Positions 1 through 10,689 of a stretch of 64,000 nt of DNA are shown here, piece after piece. Within the stretch, counting starts at the first letter, position 1. Each line of letters starts with the position of its first letter. The position numbers were made by a program, and so were the translations under genes. Below the pieces are notes generated by a model that was given only the letters and a program-made list of their open reading frames with translations, was not told the DNA's origin and ran no database searches. Where the stretch lies: positions 25,049,860 through 25,113,859 of the forward strand of contig NC_081412.1 of the NCBI RefSeq assembly GCF_030272615.1. The letters run 5' to 3'. The stretch is from Cryptomeria japonica. Lineage: Eukaryota; Streptophyta; Pinopsida; Cupressales; Cupressaceae.

Positions 1-903
1 CCCTGTCAACCAGCTGCCTCTCCAGTACATAGGGCATCTGCCCAATCAGATACCTGCTCTGGAAGGTGTAGGGTAGCTCTACTGCATCATCCTCCCACTG
101 CTCGCATCCCAGGTATGGCCTCCATATAACCATATCAATCTCATCTATAGCCCGCCGCCAGTACTCCAACCTGCCAATATGTGGCTGCGAGGTGATCATA
201 TCGTACAAATGCACGAAACTGTGTCTGTGACCTCTGCCCCTGAAATGTATAGGTCGTGTCACCAGTAGATGCTCATAGGCCCACACCTGTAACAATGTGA
301 CCCCGCAGCCCAATCCCACTGATCAATGGTACACAAACTGATGAAGCTCATAATATAGGTGTGCCAGCACGCATGGTCCCTAGGCATATCTGGTGTGTTG
401 TGTCACTAGTGTCTCTAATGTGCTCCCCCAGCCCACAGCCAACCCTCATGTCGCTCTATCCAGACACAAGAACCCACTGATCGCTCCTCCTACCATTTTC
501 GGTAGTGTCAATCCTGTCTGTGTCATGGTATCCCATGCCACATGCCCTGCCCTCATTTCCAATCCTGGATCTCGGAACACTCGTCTCAAGGCATCCCTGT
601 CTCCATCTCGATCATAGGGTATCAGCTCCCCATCGATCGGTATCCTCAGAATCTGGTATACATCCTCCAAGGTGACTGCCATCTCCCCCATCGGCAAATG
701 GAACGTGCACGTCTCAGAGTGCCACCTCTCCGCCAGTGCAGTCAGCAATCCCATGTCCGTCCGAAACTCAGGCACATACAGAATATGTCTCAATCCCATA
801 GCCTCAATGGCAGCTCAATCCTCAAACGTCAGCTCAGGTCACAACCTCTGAGTCGATGGGAATCTCTCCCATGACTCCAGCATAGGCAAATACTCCTGCA
901 GTC
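1..903 (-). pseudogene. Plant mobile domain (PMD) protein, antisense gene of gypsy C, partial
   Basis: On the minus strand this reads as the N-terminal part of a plant mobile domain protein, the family of MAIN/MAIL and the long-form PP7-like phosphatases. Visible family features are an ERWHSET stretch, TFHLPMGEM, then LEDVYQILRIPIDG, and nearer the window edge LEYWRRAIDEID, IWRPYLGCE and RYLIGQMPYVLER. In-frame TGA stops lie at the start of the domain, so it is broken. The likely start is near 903; the C-terminal part is beyond base 1. PMD proteins in plants act in gene silencing and genome stability, and PMD genes are also carried by gypsy and MULE transposons. It runs antisense to its element, as in gypsy B. 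The role inside the element is unknown. Confidence 0.75.
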
Positions 904-936
904 AAGCAAATCAATCATGTCAGTCATAGTGGCATT

Positions 937-1280
937 CACTGTTCATCACAAAATGCTACTTTTTATCTAAGTGCATATGGTACTCTATTCTAGTAACACT
1001 CACTATTCATCACAAAGTGTTGCTTCTATCCTAGTGACACTCACTGTTCATCACAAAGTGTTGCTTCTATCCTAGTGGTACTTCCTGTTCATCACAAAGT
1101 ACTACGTGTTTTGCACTCCCTGTTCATCACAAAGTGCTCCTCACATTTGCACTCCATGTTCATCATAAAGTGCTGCTCATATTTTGGTAATCACTGTTCA
1201 TCACAAAGTACTATATCTTGGTACTCACTGTTCATCACAAAGTACTATATCTTGGTACTCACTGTTCATCACAAAGTGTC
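937..1280. repeat. Degenerate tandem array with core CTGTTCATCACAAAGT
   Basis: At least nine copies of the core occur in about 340 bases, spaced roughly 32 to 50 bases. The linkers vary and often contain TTGCTTCTATCCTAGTG. Two weaker copies with CACAGAATTG follow near 1346 and 1451. The array lies just upstream of the antisense PMD gene, between it and the LTR. Confidence 0.85.
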
Positions 1281-1534
1281 TTGATCTATCATATCCTAGG
1301 GCCTCTGCTTGAGTGAATCCTCTTGAGTAGTTTCCTAATTGGCAACGTATGTTCTATCACAGAATTGTCAATCCTAGCCCTATTTGTTATCCTAGTCTTC
1401 CCTAGAGGACCTGCTTGAGTGTATCCTCTTAGCAACTTATCCAATCAACAGCGTATGTTCATCACAGAATTGCCAATTTGACCTTGAAGACATAAACATG
1501 CCTTCCTGACATAAATGCACTTAGAGACCTCATA

Positions 1535-1745
1535 AAGGCGCCTGTTTTACCCAGACGCGCCTGAAACACACAGACATGCCTATGCTCTGCATAGACGTGC
1601 CTGGAAGACACAAACATGTCTGCCTAGCACAAACACGCCTGAACAACGCAGATGCGACCGCATTCTGCACAGACGCCTGACACAAACACAGACGCGCCCA
1701 TCCAGCACAGACGCGCCTGGCACCAACGCAGACGCGCCTGGACGT
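1535..1745. repeat. Degenerate array of CAGACGCGCCTG-like motifs
   Basis: About ten copies of a CAGACGCGCCTG-like motif are spaced about 15 to 25 bases apart, many decayed by C-to-T changes. Read in the direction of the PMD gene the core is GGCGCGTCTG, which shares GCGCGT with the arrays of gypsies A and B. It occupies the same place relative to PMD and the polypurine tract as the 3' array of gypsy B. Confidence 0.75.
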
Positions 1746-2190
1746 TTTTGACATTTTTTGGACCCTATCTTAGAGTGCATTTATTACCCTATCTAGCATG
1801 CATTAATGACAACAATAAATGCAACAAAGTACAAGGAGGTTTTGTGGTACTTACCGACTCTCCTGCCTCTGCTGGCCTCTGATACCGAATCTATAAACAA
1901 ATGCCATCGCTGCTGACTGCTGCTGCTTTATTTCGCTCCGCACTCTGATCTCGTGGATGTGTGGATGACAATGAGGATGTATTTCCCTCGTGATCTATTT
2001 TATAGACTACCCTAGCCCTAGCCCTCGTCTCCCAAGTCAGTCTTCTTTATCCCGTGACTCTGTCACTTTATCCTGTCAGTCCATTCTATCTCATCTTTCT
2101 TATCGAGGGGGCCTATCATTCCCATCTTGGGGCAACTATGTATCAGTTCATCTTATCTTCTTTGAAACAACGCGACAAGCCGCATTGTCT
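1746..2190. other. 3' noncoding stretch of gypsy C
   Basis: No coding frame or repeat is recognised here. It lies between the GCGCGT array and the polypurine tract. By position it would hold the promoter and leader of the antisense PMD unit; no clear TATA box was assigned. Confidence 0.5.
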
Positions 2191-2205
2191 CAAAGAGGGG
2201 CAAAA
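2191..2205 (+). promoter_or_regulatory. Polypurine tract of gypsy C
   Basis: The purine-rich string CAAAGAGGGGCAAAA directly precedes the LTR start TGTAGAC. The identical string precedes the 3' LTR of gypsy B. Such tracts prime plus-strand DNA synthesis. Confidence 0.85.
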
Positions 2206-2230
2206 TGTAGACACCTAAAATTGTCCAATC

Positions 2231-2466
2231 TAATTAAATAAATATCTTTATTTATTTAATTATCTTAAGCCTAATTCTTCTATTAATTAAATAAATCTTT
2301 ATTTATTTAATTAATTCATTTATCCTCTTCTAGCCTTATTTCTCATTTAAATAAATACATTTATTTATTTAAATTATCCTTTTTCCCAAATTAAATAAAT
2401 ATCTTATTTATTTAATTGATCCCACTTCCTCTATTAATTAAATAAATCTTTATTTATTTAATTAAT
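2231..2466. repeat. Five successive AT palindromes in the U3 part of the gypsy C LTR
   Basis: Five near-perfect inverted repeats of 28 to 34 bases lie at about 2231-2262, 2282-2315, 2346-2373, 2389-2417 and 2433-2466. Each has a TTAATTAAATAAA-like arm, a loop of 2 to 5 bases and the mirrored arm. Similar but weaker palindromes open the LTRs of gypsies A and B. Confidence 0.85.
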
Positions 2467-2624
2467 TCATTAACCTTTTCTACCCATGACACATGTCATT
2501 CATCTCTTAATTCATACACTACCTACCCCTTTCATTATTTCATTATTTCTTTTACCTACCCTCTAATCATAGCTGACCTCTTTTACACCTCTCAATCTTA
2601 TCCCTCTGTTTCATATAGTGTCTT

Positions 2625-2633
2625 CTATATAAG
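2625..2633 (+). promoter_or_regulatory. Candidate TATA box in the gypsy C LTR
   Basis: CTATATAAGG lies about 420 bases into the LTR, a sensible place for the element promoter. No transcription data support it. Confidence 0.5.
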
Positions 2634-2988
2634 GAGATGCTTCCTTCATTATCAAACCCTGGCTAATCAATTTATGCACTTGACTACACTACGTTTTTCA
2701 TATGTGATCCTACTTGCAACCACATTTCCGTTCTTTGTTAAGCTCTTGTGAACATAAAATCTGAGAGCAAATATATCAAGCAAGATCAATGGAGATAGGA
2801 AGAATGGAGATCCAAACCCTATTGGACATGTGATGGTATAATCTTTGTGATTTTATTTGATTTGCATTGTCTTAGGTAATCTTCATATGTTATGGTGGAT
2901 CTTTGTTGTTGTTAGGCTAGGGTTTTGTGGTTGAATTCATTTAGCCTTTCAATATCGTTATTATTGTTATCCATTTTCACCATATACA

Positions 2989-3956
2989 TTGACAGTGTGG
3001 CAGCTGTAGAGGAGTTTGTGTAGTTAGTGAGCCAGCTATGGGACTACGATCCTGAGATACTAGATGCTGGCATGACGGATGAGTTTGTCAGATTGTTTGC
3101 AGCTCGTGTCGTGGCGAGGATATCGGATCCAGCGGAGATGCAGCCCGCTTTCGATGATGATGAGGATGAGGGAGGTGGAGATGGGGATGAGGGAGATGAT
3201 GCAGGAGGTGGAGGAGGATGACGAGGGAGAGGAGATCAAGGGAGGAGAGGAGACAGAGGTAGAGATGGTGGTGATAGAGGGGTGCGAGTGGAGAGAGCAG
3301 TTTGACGAGCTATGATGGATAGAGGGAGAGGAGGTTTGGCGATTGGAGCAGGGGGTGAGGGGAGAGTAGCAGAGGTGATAGCAGCGATGGAAGGGACTAA
3401 TGAGTTGAGACGACGAGCTCAGAGGAGGAGGACTGATGTGCTACCTCCACCAGCACCGAGGACATGGGGAAGTATGTAGAGTGCGTCTTCCCAGGTACCC
3501 CTTCAGATCCATGTTCTAACACATCGAGAGGATGCTCAGATTAGGACCCTACAGGTGACAGTGTAGCAGCTGCAGGCACAGTTACTAGCACAGCAGTGTC
3601 AGATTACACAACTCACCACATAGCGGGATACTAAGATAGAGCGGTGGGGTCAAGCAGAGGAGCTCGCAGCGAGCTTGCAGAGAGTGGCAGTAGGTGGTCC
3701 GATGAGAGACACCTTGAGAGAGCTAGCTTTGAGAGCCAAGGAGGCGGAGTTCTATCGGCGCCATTATGAGGATGCGGTGCCTAGGGAGCGTCGAGTACAT
3801 ACTTTCACGCAGTCGAGATCGAGTCAATCTCGAGAGACTAGTTCACGGTCAGAGAGCAGAGGCGTGACGGGGCCTCATAGACATGATCCACTTGGAGATC
3901 CAAGCGCTGGGACATCTGCGTCGAGACCATCTTCTTCAGGAGATAGTCACTCTTGA
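2989..3956 (+). pseudogene. C-terminal part of the PMD-type protein, antisense gene of gypsy A
   Basis: This aligns with the second half of the antisense gene in gypsy B. It shows, in order, a VEEFV...LWDYDPEI block, GMTDEF and LFAARVVARISDP, then an acidic tract, a run rich in Arg and Gly, a Gln/Leu-rich likely coiled coil near 3550-3620, a GGPMRDTLRELALRA helix near 3690, and a Ser/Arg-rich tail ending at a TGA at 3954-3956. One reading frame runs through, broken by single-base stops at several sites, among them TGA codons in the Arg/Gly part and a TAG near 3565. The N-terminal domain was removed when gypsy C inserted at 2988. Function in the element is unknown. Confidence 0.7.
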
Positions 3957-5253
3957 GAGACGTTGTCTCCATTGTATTTTTTATCATTGTTTTTGTTGTA
4001 TTGGGCATGACAGATATTGTACATTTGTCATTTGTTGAGATATATATATATATGACACCATTTTCTTTGATCATGTGATGTGTTATGGATTTATGCTTTT
4101 TATATGCTTGTGCTTTTTCTATGATGATGCAATGCTTAGATAGATGATATGTGATGTGAATGCATGATGTTATGAGATGTATCATGAAAATGAGATGTTT
4201 GATATGATATGTTGGAGATGTATCTTGAAAATGAGATGTATCTTGAAATGAGATGTATGATATGATAATGATGTGCAACTAATTGTAAAATGATATGCAA
4301 CTAATTGTTTTTTAGCATCCTCGTTCTGCATTTATCATCCGATATAGCCACATGTTATTTGCTTTCGATATATATATCATCATTGAGCCTTGATTGATCT
4401 TGGGATATGTTGAAAATTTATACAAGCATAATGGTATAATTGAACCATGATGACCTGAGAAAACTTAACATGATGTTTGATTTTGCAAGATAGCACAAGC
4501 GTCAAGGTATAATTGAACCAGGACGATCGAAGTGCGGATTGCATATAAACAGACAAGATTAACATTTGTATGTGTAAAGTGGAATCATGTCTTCAATGAT
4601 GTTGTGAATCACGTCTTGAGACAAGTATTTACACGGTACAAATGATCACCTCACAGATAGAAAACTAACAAAATATTGGAGTTTCCCGATGTTTCTCTAG
4701 CTTTGAAGCATTGTGGAGAAAATATAGAGAATCCAACAATTCAAAAAGTTTTAAATGCAAGAATAGTAAAAACTTTATGCAAAATGCAACATGTGATACT
4801 TCAGAAAATCATCCATCATATTCCTTTTGTGATTCCTGGTTTGATCGATCAATGTTTTGCTTTGTGATTTGTGTGAGCCCTTGGTTGTTGGATATGATGT
4901 TCTGAGTTTTGCAAATAGTTTTGATGGTCTGAACATGCTGCAAGTTTTAGATGGTTATTGCCCCTAGCTAAGTGTACCTCTTGATGCGGGTATGTACAGT
5001 GATTACCAAGCCATGGTGAGATGTGGTGAAAGGCTAGATGGATAAATCAGGATAGTGACTATGCTAAGTATGTCCTGAATGGATATTTGTGATAAGATGT
5101 CGGGTGATGGCCGATGGTGATTTACTACGGAGATAAGGATATGGATATAGATAGAGGAGTTGTTCTTTCACAATAGCCCCTATTACCAGGTTTTCACCAG
5201 TTGCTTTTATTGTACCTTTTTTATTTGCTTTTTTTTTCCGTGCATTAGACTAC
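3957..5253. other. Convergent spacer of gypsy A between PMD and pol ends
   Basis: This holds the 3' ends of two convergent units, PMD from the left and pol from the right. There is no convincing coding frame. It has a short TA run near 4041, ATGAGATGTAT-like short repeats near 4150-4270, and two copies of a TATAATTGAACCA motif near 4434 and 4511, both also found in the matching spacer of gypsy B. Confidence 0.6.
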
Positions 5254-8200
5254 TCAAGTGTAGTATTTCTTCAGATGGATGATGTCAGTTGGTTCATCGA
5301 GCACATCTCCTTCTGAAGTTGTTAGCTGATAAGCACCTGATCCAGAGACTGATATGATGACATAGGGCCCTAACTAGTTAGGTTCAAATTTCCCTTTCTT
5401 TTCCTGATCTTGCTGATTTCTAGGATTTTCTTTGAGTACTAGGTCACCAACTTTAAAAATCTGGGGAATGACTTTATGGTTGTAGCTTCTGCACATACGA
5501 TGTTGATATGATTTGAGATGAGCGTAAGCATGCTGGCGTCTTTCATCTAATAGTTTAAGTTCTTGCAGTCGGTTAACTCGATACTCTTCATCTGGGATTA
5601 AGCCTTTCAGAGAGACTCTAAGAGAGGGAATTTCTACCTCCAGGGGTAAAATTACTTCTGATCCATATACCAATGAGTATGGCGTATCTCATGTAGGTGT
5701 GTGAATGCTAGTTCTGTATGCCCAAAGTGTTGGATTAAGCTGCACATGCTAATCTTTGCCTGCATCATTCACTGTTTTCTTTAGGATTTTCAATATTGTC
5801 TTGTTGGATGCTTTTGCTTGACCATTCCCCTGTGGGTAGTATGATGTAGAGAAACAATGTTGGATTTTCAATTTTTCACATAGTTCTCGGACATCTTGGT
5901 TTTTGAAAGGTCATCTATTATCAGTGATGATGGAACTCAGTATGCCATATCTGCAGATTAGATAGTTAAGCATAAAAGAGGCAATTTGTTTCCTAGTTAC
6001 TGTGGTCATGGGGACTGCTTCAATCCACTTGGTAAAGTACTCTGTTGCAGTTATAATGAACTTGTGTCCATTTGAGGAGGAAGAATGAATTTTGCTGACT
6101 AAGTCCAAACCCCACTGACAAAAGGGCTAGGATGTTGTGAATGGTTGCAGTTCCTGTGCTGGTGCATGTATCAGATTGCCATGGATCTAGCATTTAGGAC
6201 ACTTCTTGGCGAAGTGGTAAGAATCTTTTTCCATTGTAGGCCAGTAGTATCCCATCCTTAGAAGCTTTTTAGCAAGAGTAGTACCACTGGAATGTGTGCC
6301 ATAGATCATGAAGCTCATGTAAAGCAGAGTCAGATTCATTACGATCAAGGCAACGAAGAAGAGTACCATCTAGACCTCGATGGTACAAAGTATCAGCAGT
6401 AAGGGTATAACGAGCAGCTTGTCGGAAAAAGTTACATTTTTGGTTTTGGGACAAGTCAATGGGTAGGATATTGTTCATAAGATACTCATATATTGGTCCA
6501 TACAATGGAAAGTCTGAACCAGTTAAGGTGTAGATAACCTGGGATTCCGAGTGGTCATAGGCTGGGGAGAACAATTGCTCTACCAAAAACTCGTAACGGC
6601 TCTATTGTTCTGGAATTTGTAGTAATGAAGCAATAGTAGCCATTGCATCAGCTGCTTTGTTGTTTAATCTTGGTATTTTCTCGAAGGTGATGTATGCAAA
6701 ATATTGCTTGAAGTCATCCACCATTCGCTTATAGGGTAGCAGCTTGACATCCTTTGTCTGAAAGTTGTTGTTGATTTGATTGACAACTAATTGTGAATCT
6801 CCGTAGACCTTTAACTCTGTGATTTTCCATTCTATGGCAATTTTGATGCCTATAACCAATGCCTCGTATCCAGCCACATTATTTGTTCATGGGAACATAA
6901 GCCTATATGATCTTGGTATAGTGTGTCCTTCGAGAGTGATGAATAGAATGCTAGCACCTGAACCATGTTGTGTGTAGGATCCGTCAAAGTATAGGGTCCA
7001 TTGTTTGGTAGAGATAGCAAAAACGTCCCTGTCTGGAAATTCAATCTCCATAGTTTGTTTTCCGGGTAGTGGTGCTTCTGCTAGTTGATCTGCAATTGCT
7101 TGTCCCTTGATAACTCTTCTCTCCATATAGTGGATATCAAATTCACTAAGAATCATGACCCATTTAGCCAATCGGCCTGTAAGAGCTGCCTTGTTGAGTA
7201 AATATTTGAGACGATCAATTTTTGCGACTAGCTTGATTGTGTGAGCTAGCATGTAATGTCAGAACTTTTGAGAGGCGAAAACCACAACTAAACAAGCTTT
7301 CTCAATAAAGGTGTAATTTAGCTCATAGCCATTCAATGTCCTACTGATGTAGTATATTGCTCGTTCTTTTCCTTGTTGATCTTCTTGTGCTAATAGTGCC
7401 CCCAGAGATTTATCTATTGTTGAAATGTAGAGAATAAGTGGCTTTCTTGCTATCGGTGGTACCAGAACTAGTGGGTTCGTCAGATATTGCTTGATTTGAT
7501 AGAAGGATTCAGCACATTTGGCTTCCCATCTGAATGGTACATTTTTATGTAGTAAATGATTAAATGGTAGACTCTTATCTGTTAGTTGAGCGATGAATCA
7601 CCTGATTGATTGGAGTCATCCTTGTAGCGACCTGAGCTGGCTGATGTCTTTTGGTGGTGGCATCTCCATAATGGCTTGTACCTTTGCTGGATCCACTTCA
7701 ATTCCCTTTTCTGAGACTATGTAGCCTAGTAACTTGCCTGATGTTACCCCGAAGACACACTTCTTAGGGTTGAGCCTGACTTGGAATTTCTCCAATCGAT
7801 CAAAAATCTTTGTTAATATGCTTAGATGTTTTGCCCTGGTGAATGATTTAGCTAGTAAATCATCCACATAGTCTTCCATGAAGTTATGCATCATGTCATG
7901 GAATATTGTTTTCATTGCTCATTGATATGCCCTTGCATTCTTTAAGCCAAAAGGCATGACATTCCAACAATACATTCCCCAAGGACAGGTGACTGCTATT
8001 TTATCTTGATCCTCTGGAGCAATCTTGATTTGGTTATAGCCTGAGAAACCATCCATTAGTGATAGCATTGCATGGCCTGCTATGAGGTCTACAATTATGT
8101 CAATACTTGGCAAAGGAAAGTCATCCTTTGGACAGGCGTTGTTGACATCTCTAAAATCTGTGCATATTCTGATACTGCCATCTGGTTTTGAAACTGGTAC

Positions 8201-9665
8201 GATGTTGGAAATCCATTATGCATGGTCGATGGGTCGAATGAATCCGACATCTAATAGTTTCTTTAGTTTAGCTTTGACCATGAGCGCCACATGGGGATTC
8301 ATTTTTCTCAGTTTTTGCTTAACTAGCTTAGCTCCTGGAGCCATAGATAAGTGATGCATGATCAATTGTGGATCGATCCCGAGCATATTTGCGTATGCCC
8401 AAGCAAAGTTGATTTGCTTTTCTTTAAAAAATTTGGCAAATTTTGATCTTTCTGCTTCTGTCAAAGATTCTGCAAGGTGTATATTTTTGGTTGCTTCTGT
8501 AGTACCAATGTTGATTGATTGAGTGGGCTCAATCAATATGGTGATCGCTCATGAAAATATTCAGGAAGAGTGTCAAGTCTCCCATCTTTAAGTCCCTTAA
8601 AAAGGTTTTCACCCTCAGATGCGTCCTTTATTTTTATTTTTTTGTGATCTAGAGCTGCCATGGACTGGTTTTCAGCATCAGATCCTTTATTTGGTTTATT
8701 TTTGCGACTGAGAGACTTGGCACTTCCTTGGTTGTAGACATCGTTACTTTGTTCACTGGTAGAGCCTGTTTCCGGGTTAACGGTAGTGAATGATAGATTC
8801 ATCGTTTGGGAAAATCGGTATATCATGTATTTTGGGTTCGTCCTAGTCGATGAGGTCAGGAAAGACAAGTGGCAAGGGATCGTTTGGTGGATCAAGTTCT
8901 TCCACGGTAAGTGTCAGGATAGAGGTTTCATTGTGATTGGTTCGGGTGTTAAAGAAGTCCAGGATTCCGTCGAGGTCTTCGATGGTATCATCCTCCGTAT
9001 AGACTTGTTCATAATGTTTTTGCTCGCTTTCCTTAGCATCATAGATATTCGATGGTCCAAATTCAAGTAGTCTAATTCCTATGTTATGATCTTCTTGAGA
9101 AAGAGATATAGAACTAGTATTTTCAGTGGTATCTTCAGTAGCATTTGAGTAGCTACCCCATTCATATTCATTGGAATCAGTCTCAAAGTTATCATCCCAG
9201 ATCTTTTCAGTGTTGTAAACAGCTATGTTGAATGGTGAAAATAGATCTTTGATAATTGATACTATTTTGCTGGCTTTCTCTAATTCTGCGTCAGATCCTG
9301 CTTCTATTCTTTACATTTGTTTGTAGACTTTTTCTTCCCGGGGAGGAATGGTGTTGTCCTGAGGTGATTTTGCTTTGTTGGATATTTGTTCATGAATATG
9401 AACTACTACCGTAGATGTTTCCTTCTTGTGAATGATGGGCTTCTCCTGATGTTGTTTCTTTTCTTGATGTTCACGTTCCTTACGGATTGTCTCTACTGAC
9501 TCAAACAGTGCTTCTTGCTAGGATTCTTCTTTGTATTTCTTCTTTGCTTTCTAGTGAGGTTTTTTATATTTGCGTGGTATTTTCTTTGGTAGTACAGTGA
9601 ATTTAACGCCCAATCCTTTTTTATCTTTACTAAATTGTGAAGGAGGATCCAATGGTTCTGTGACA
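5254..9665 (-). pseudogene. Gypsy A pol: RT, two RNase H domains and integrase, broken
   Basis: Minus-strand order from 9665: a variable acidic linker, RT about 8250-7600 with FPLPSIDIIVD, SLMDGFSGYNQI and the active-site YVDD, and a gypsy-type RNase H about 7400-7080. A second RNase H of the archaeal-like type follows at about 7000-6600 (FDGSYTQHGSGA, VYGDSQLVV, NKAADAMA). Next come an integrase zinc segment near 6190-6300 and an integrase core about 6110-5500 with TDN. The frame closes with IHLKKYYT then TGA at 5254-5256. The paired RNase H domains place it in the Tat group. Several in-frame stops, many of CGA-to-TGA type, make it inactive. The upstream part of the same frame continues beyond copia 1 at 15707. 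Confidence 0.85.
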
Positions 9666-9670
9666 CCTTC
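9666..9670. repeat. Target-site duplication of copia 1, left copy
   Basis: CCTTC immediately left of the LTR matches CCTTC at 15702-15706. The flanking gypsy A reading joins across it into a sequence matching gypsy B. Confidence 0.95.
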
Positions 9671-10565
9671 TGTTGGGAAAAATGGTGTCTCAACCTTGCA
9701 TTTATGCGAGGTTACTATTTATAGTAAGTTTTCATTTGAGCACGAAATGGTGCGAAACTCTCCCTGAAGCTTCTGGTTGGCTAGATAAGCATTCCGGTAA
9801 AGTTGTGTCGCAAGGTCACAGCTAATTTTGAAGATATTAAAGTTTTCATCTTTGAGGGGTGCGATAAAATGTTTAAACTTAATTTTGGGGGCTTTAGAGG
9901 CTCCTAAATGCCTTGAAAAGTGGCCATAACTAGTGCAGCTAGTTACGAGGTGATAGAGAACTTCGCGAGCTTTCCGGCACTTCAAACGGTTCGTCAATCG
10001 GACACCCGGTTCTCAAGTTATGGCCTCCGAAAGTTTGTACTCCTGAAATAGGAAAAAATAATTTGTATCGGATACATAAATGAGTTGTAAAAGGGAGCGA
10101 CACGTGTTGATGTGTGCCTTAACATGTCATAGGGCATCTAGAAGGGAGATAAGGTCGGCTACACCTTATTGGGTGGTTTTAGCCCATGGTTTTGTAATAC
10201 CGTTTGACGGTTTCTTGTATTGTATCTCCTATTTATGAGGTGTGTGAGATAGAGGTTGTGTGTAAGAGTCTTATGGCTATTGAGTAGCCTCTGAATCTCT
10301 GATTAGTGGTACTCCTGCGAAGAGCTTGCTCTGCAAGTATGTTGTAATCTGTTTTTGATTGCTGAATAAAATATTGAGCTGCTTTTGGAGTGTGGGGTTT
10401 TTCTCCCGAAAGGGTTTTCCCCACGTAAATCACTGTGTTATGGTATGAATGCTATTATATCTATTTCTATTTTTTGTAACTGTTGTAACGATCTGAAAAA
10501 GTTTTGCATTACCCTCCTCTCAAGGTTAGTGTAGGAAGTTGTTTCCGCTACTTAACTTCCTTACA
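9671..10565 (+). repeat. 5' LTR of copia 1 (895 bp)
   Basis: Begins TGTTGGGAAAAATGG and ends TTACA just before the primer site. It is the same length as the 3' LTR. A CTATTTATAG string near 9716 is a possible TATA element. Confidence 0.95.
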
Positions 10566-10567
10566 AT

Positions 10568-10579
10568 TGGTATCAGAGC
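10568..10579 (+). promoter_or_regulatory. Primer binding site, initiator-Met tRNA type
   Basis: TGGTATCAGAGC, two bases after the LTR, is the classic plant copia primer site complementary to the 3' end of initiator-Met tRNA. Confidence 0.95.
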
Positions 10580-10689
10580 TTGATCACCTTTGGTTTCAAT
10601 TGTGGGCAGTTGGGTTTTTTGAACTAATCCAGATTTGAGTGGGAGCTTGTGCAGAAGACACTTTTTGATCTTGTTGCAGGAATATTCAG

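Larger units (their letters stand above)
1..2988 (+). mobile_element. 3' end of a Ty3/gypsy Tat-type retrotransposon (gypsy C), cut by the window edge
   Basis: The order is antisense plant mobile domain gene, repeat arrays, polypurine tract, then LTR. It is the same order as in the complete gypsy B further right, so this is read as the 3' part of a related plus-strand element. Its gag-pol and 5' LTR would lie left of base 1. The right end at 2988 falls inside the PMD gene of gypsy A, so gypsy C probably inserted there. The target duplication cannot be checked because the left end is outside the window. Confidence 0.8.
2206..2988 (+). repeat. 3' LTR of gypsy C (783 bp)
   Basis: It starts TGTAGAC right after the polypurine tract and ends in ATACA, the same terminal bases as the LTRs of gypsy B. 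The sequence switches abruptly to the PMD coding region of gypsy A at 2989. It is half the length of the gypsy B LTR and has a distinct body, so it belongs to another family in the same group. No partner LTR is in the window, so the ends rest on analogy. Confidence 0.75.

Noticed and set aside
446-799. PMD gene as a host gene
   Set aside because: In-frame stops, and its place beside arrays, polypurine tract and LTR identical to gypsy B show it belongs to the transposon.
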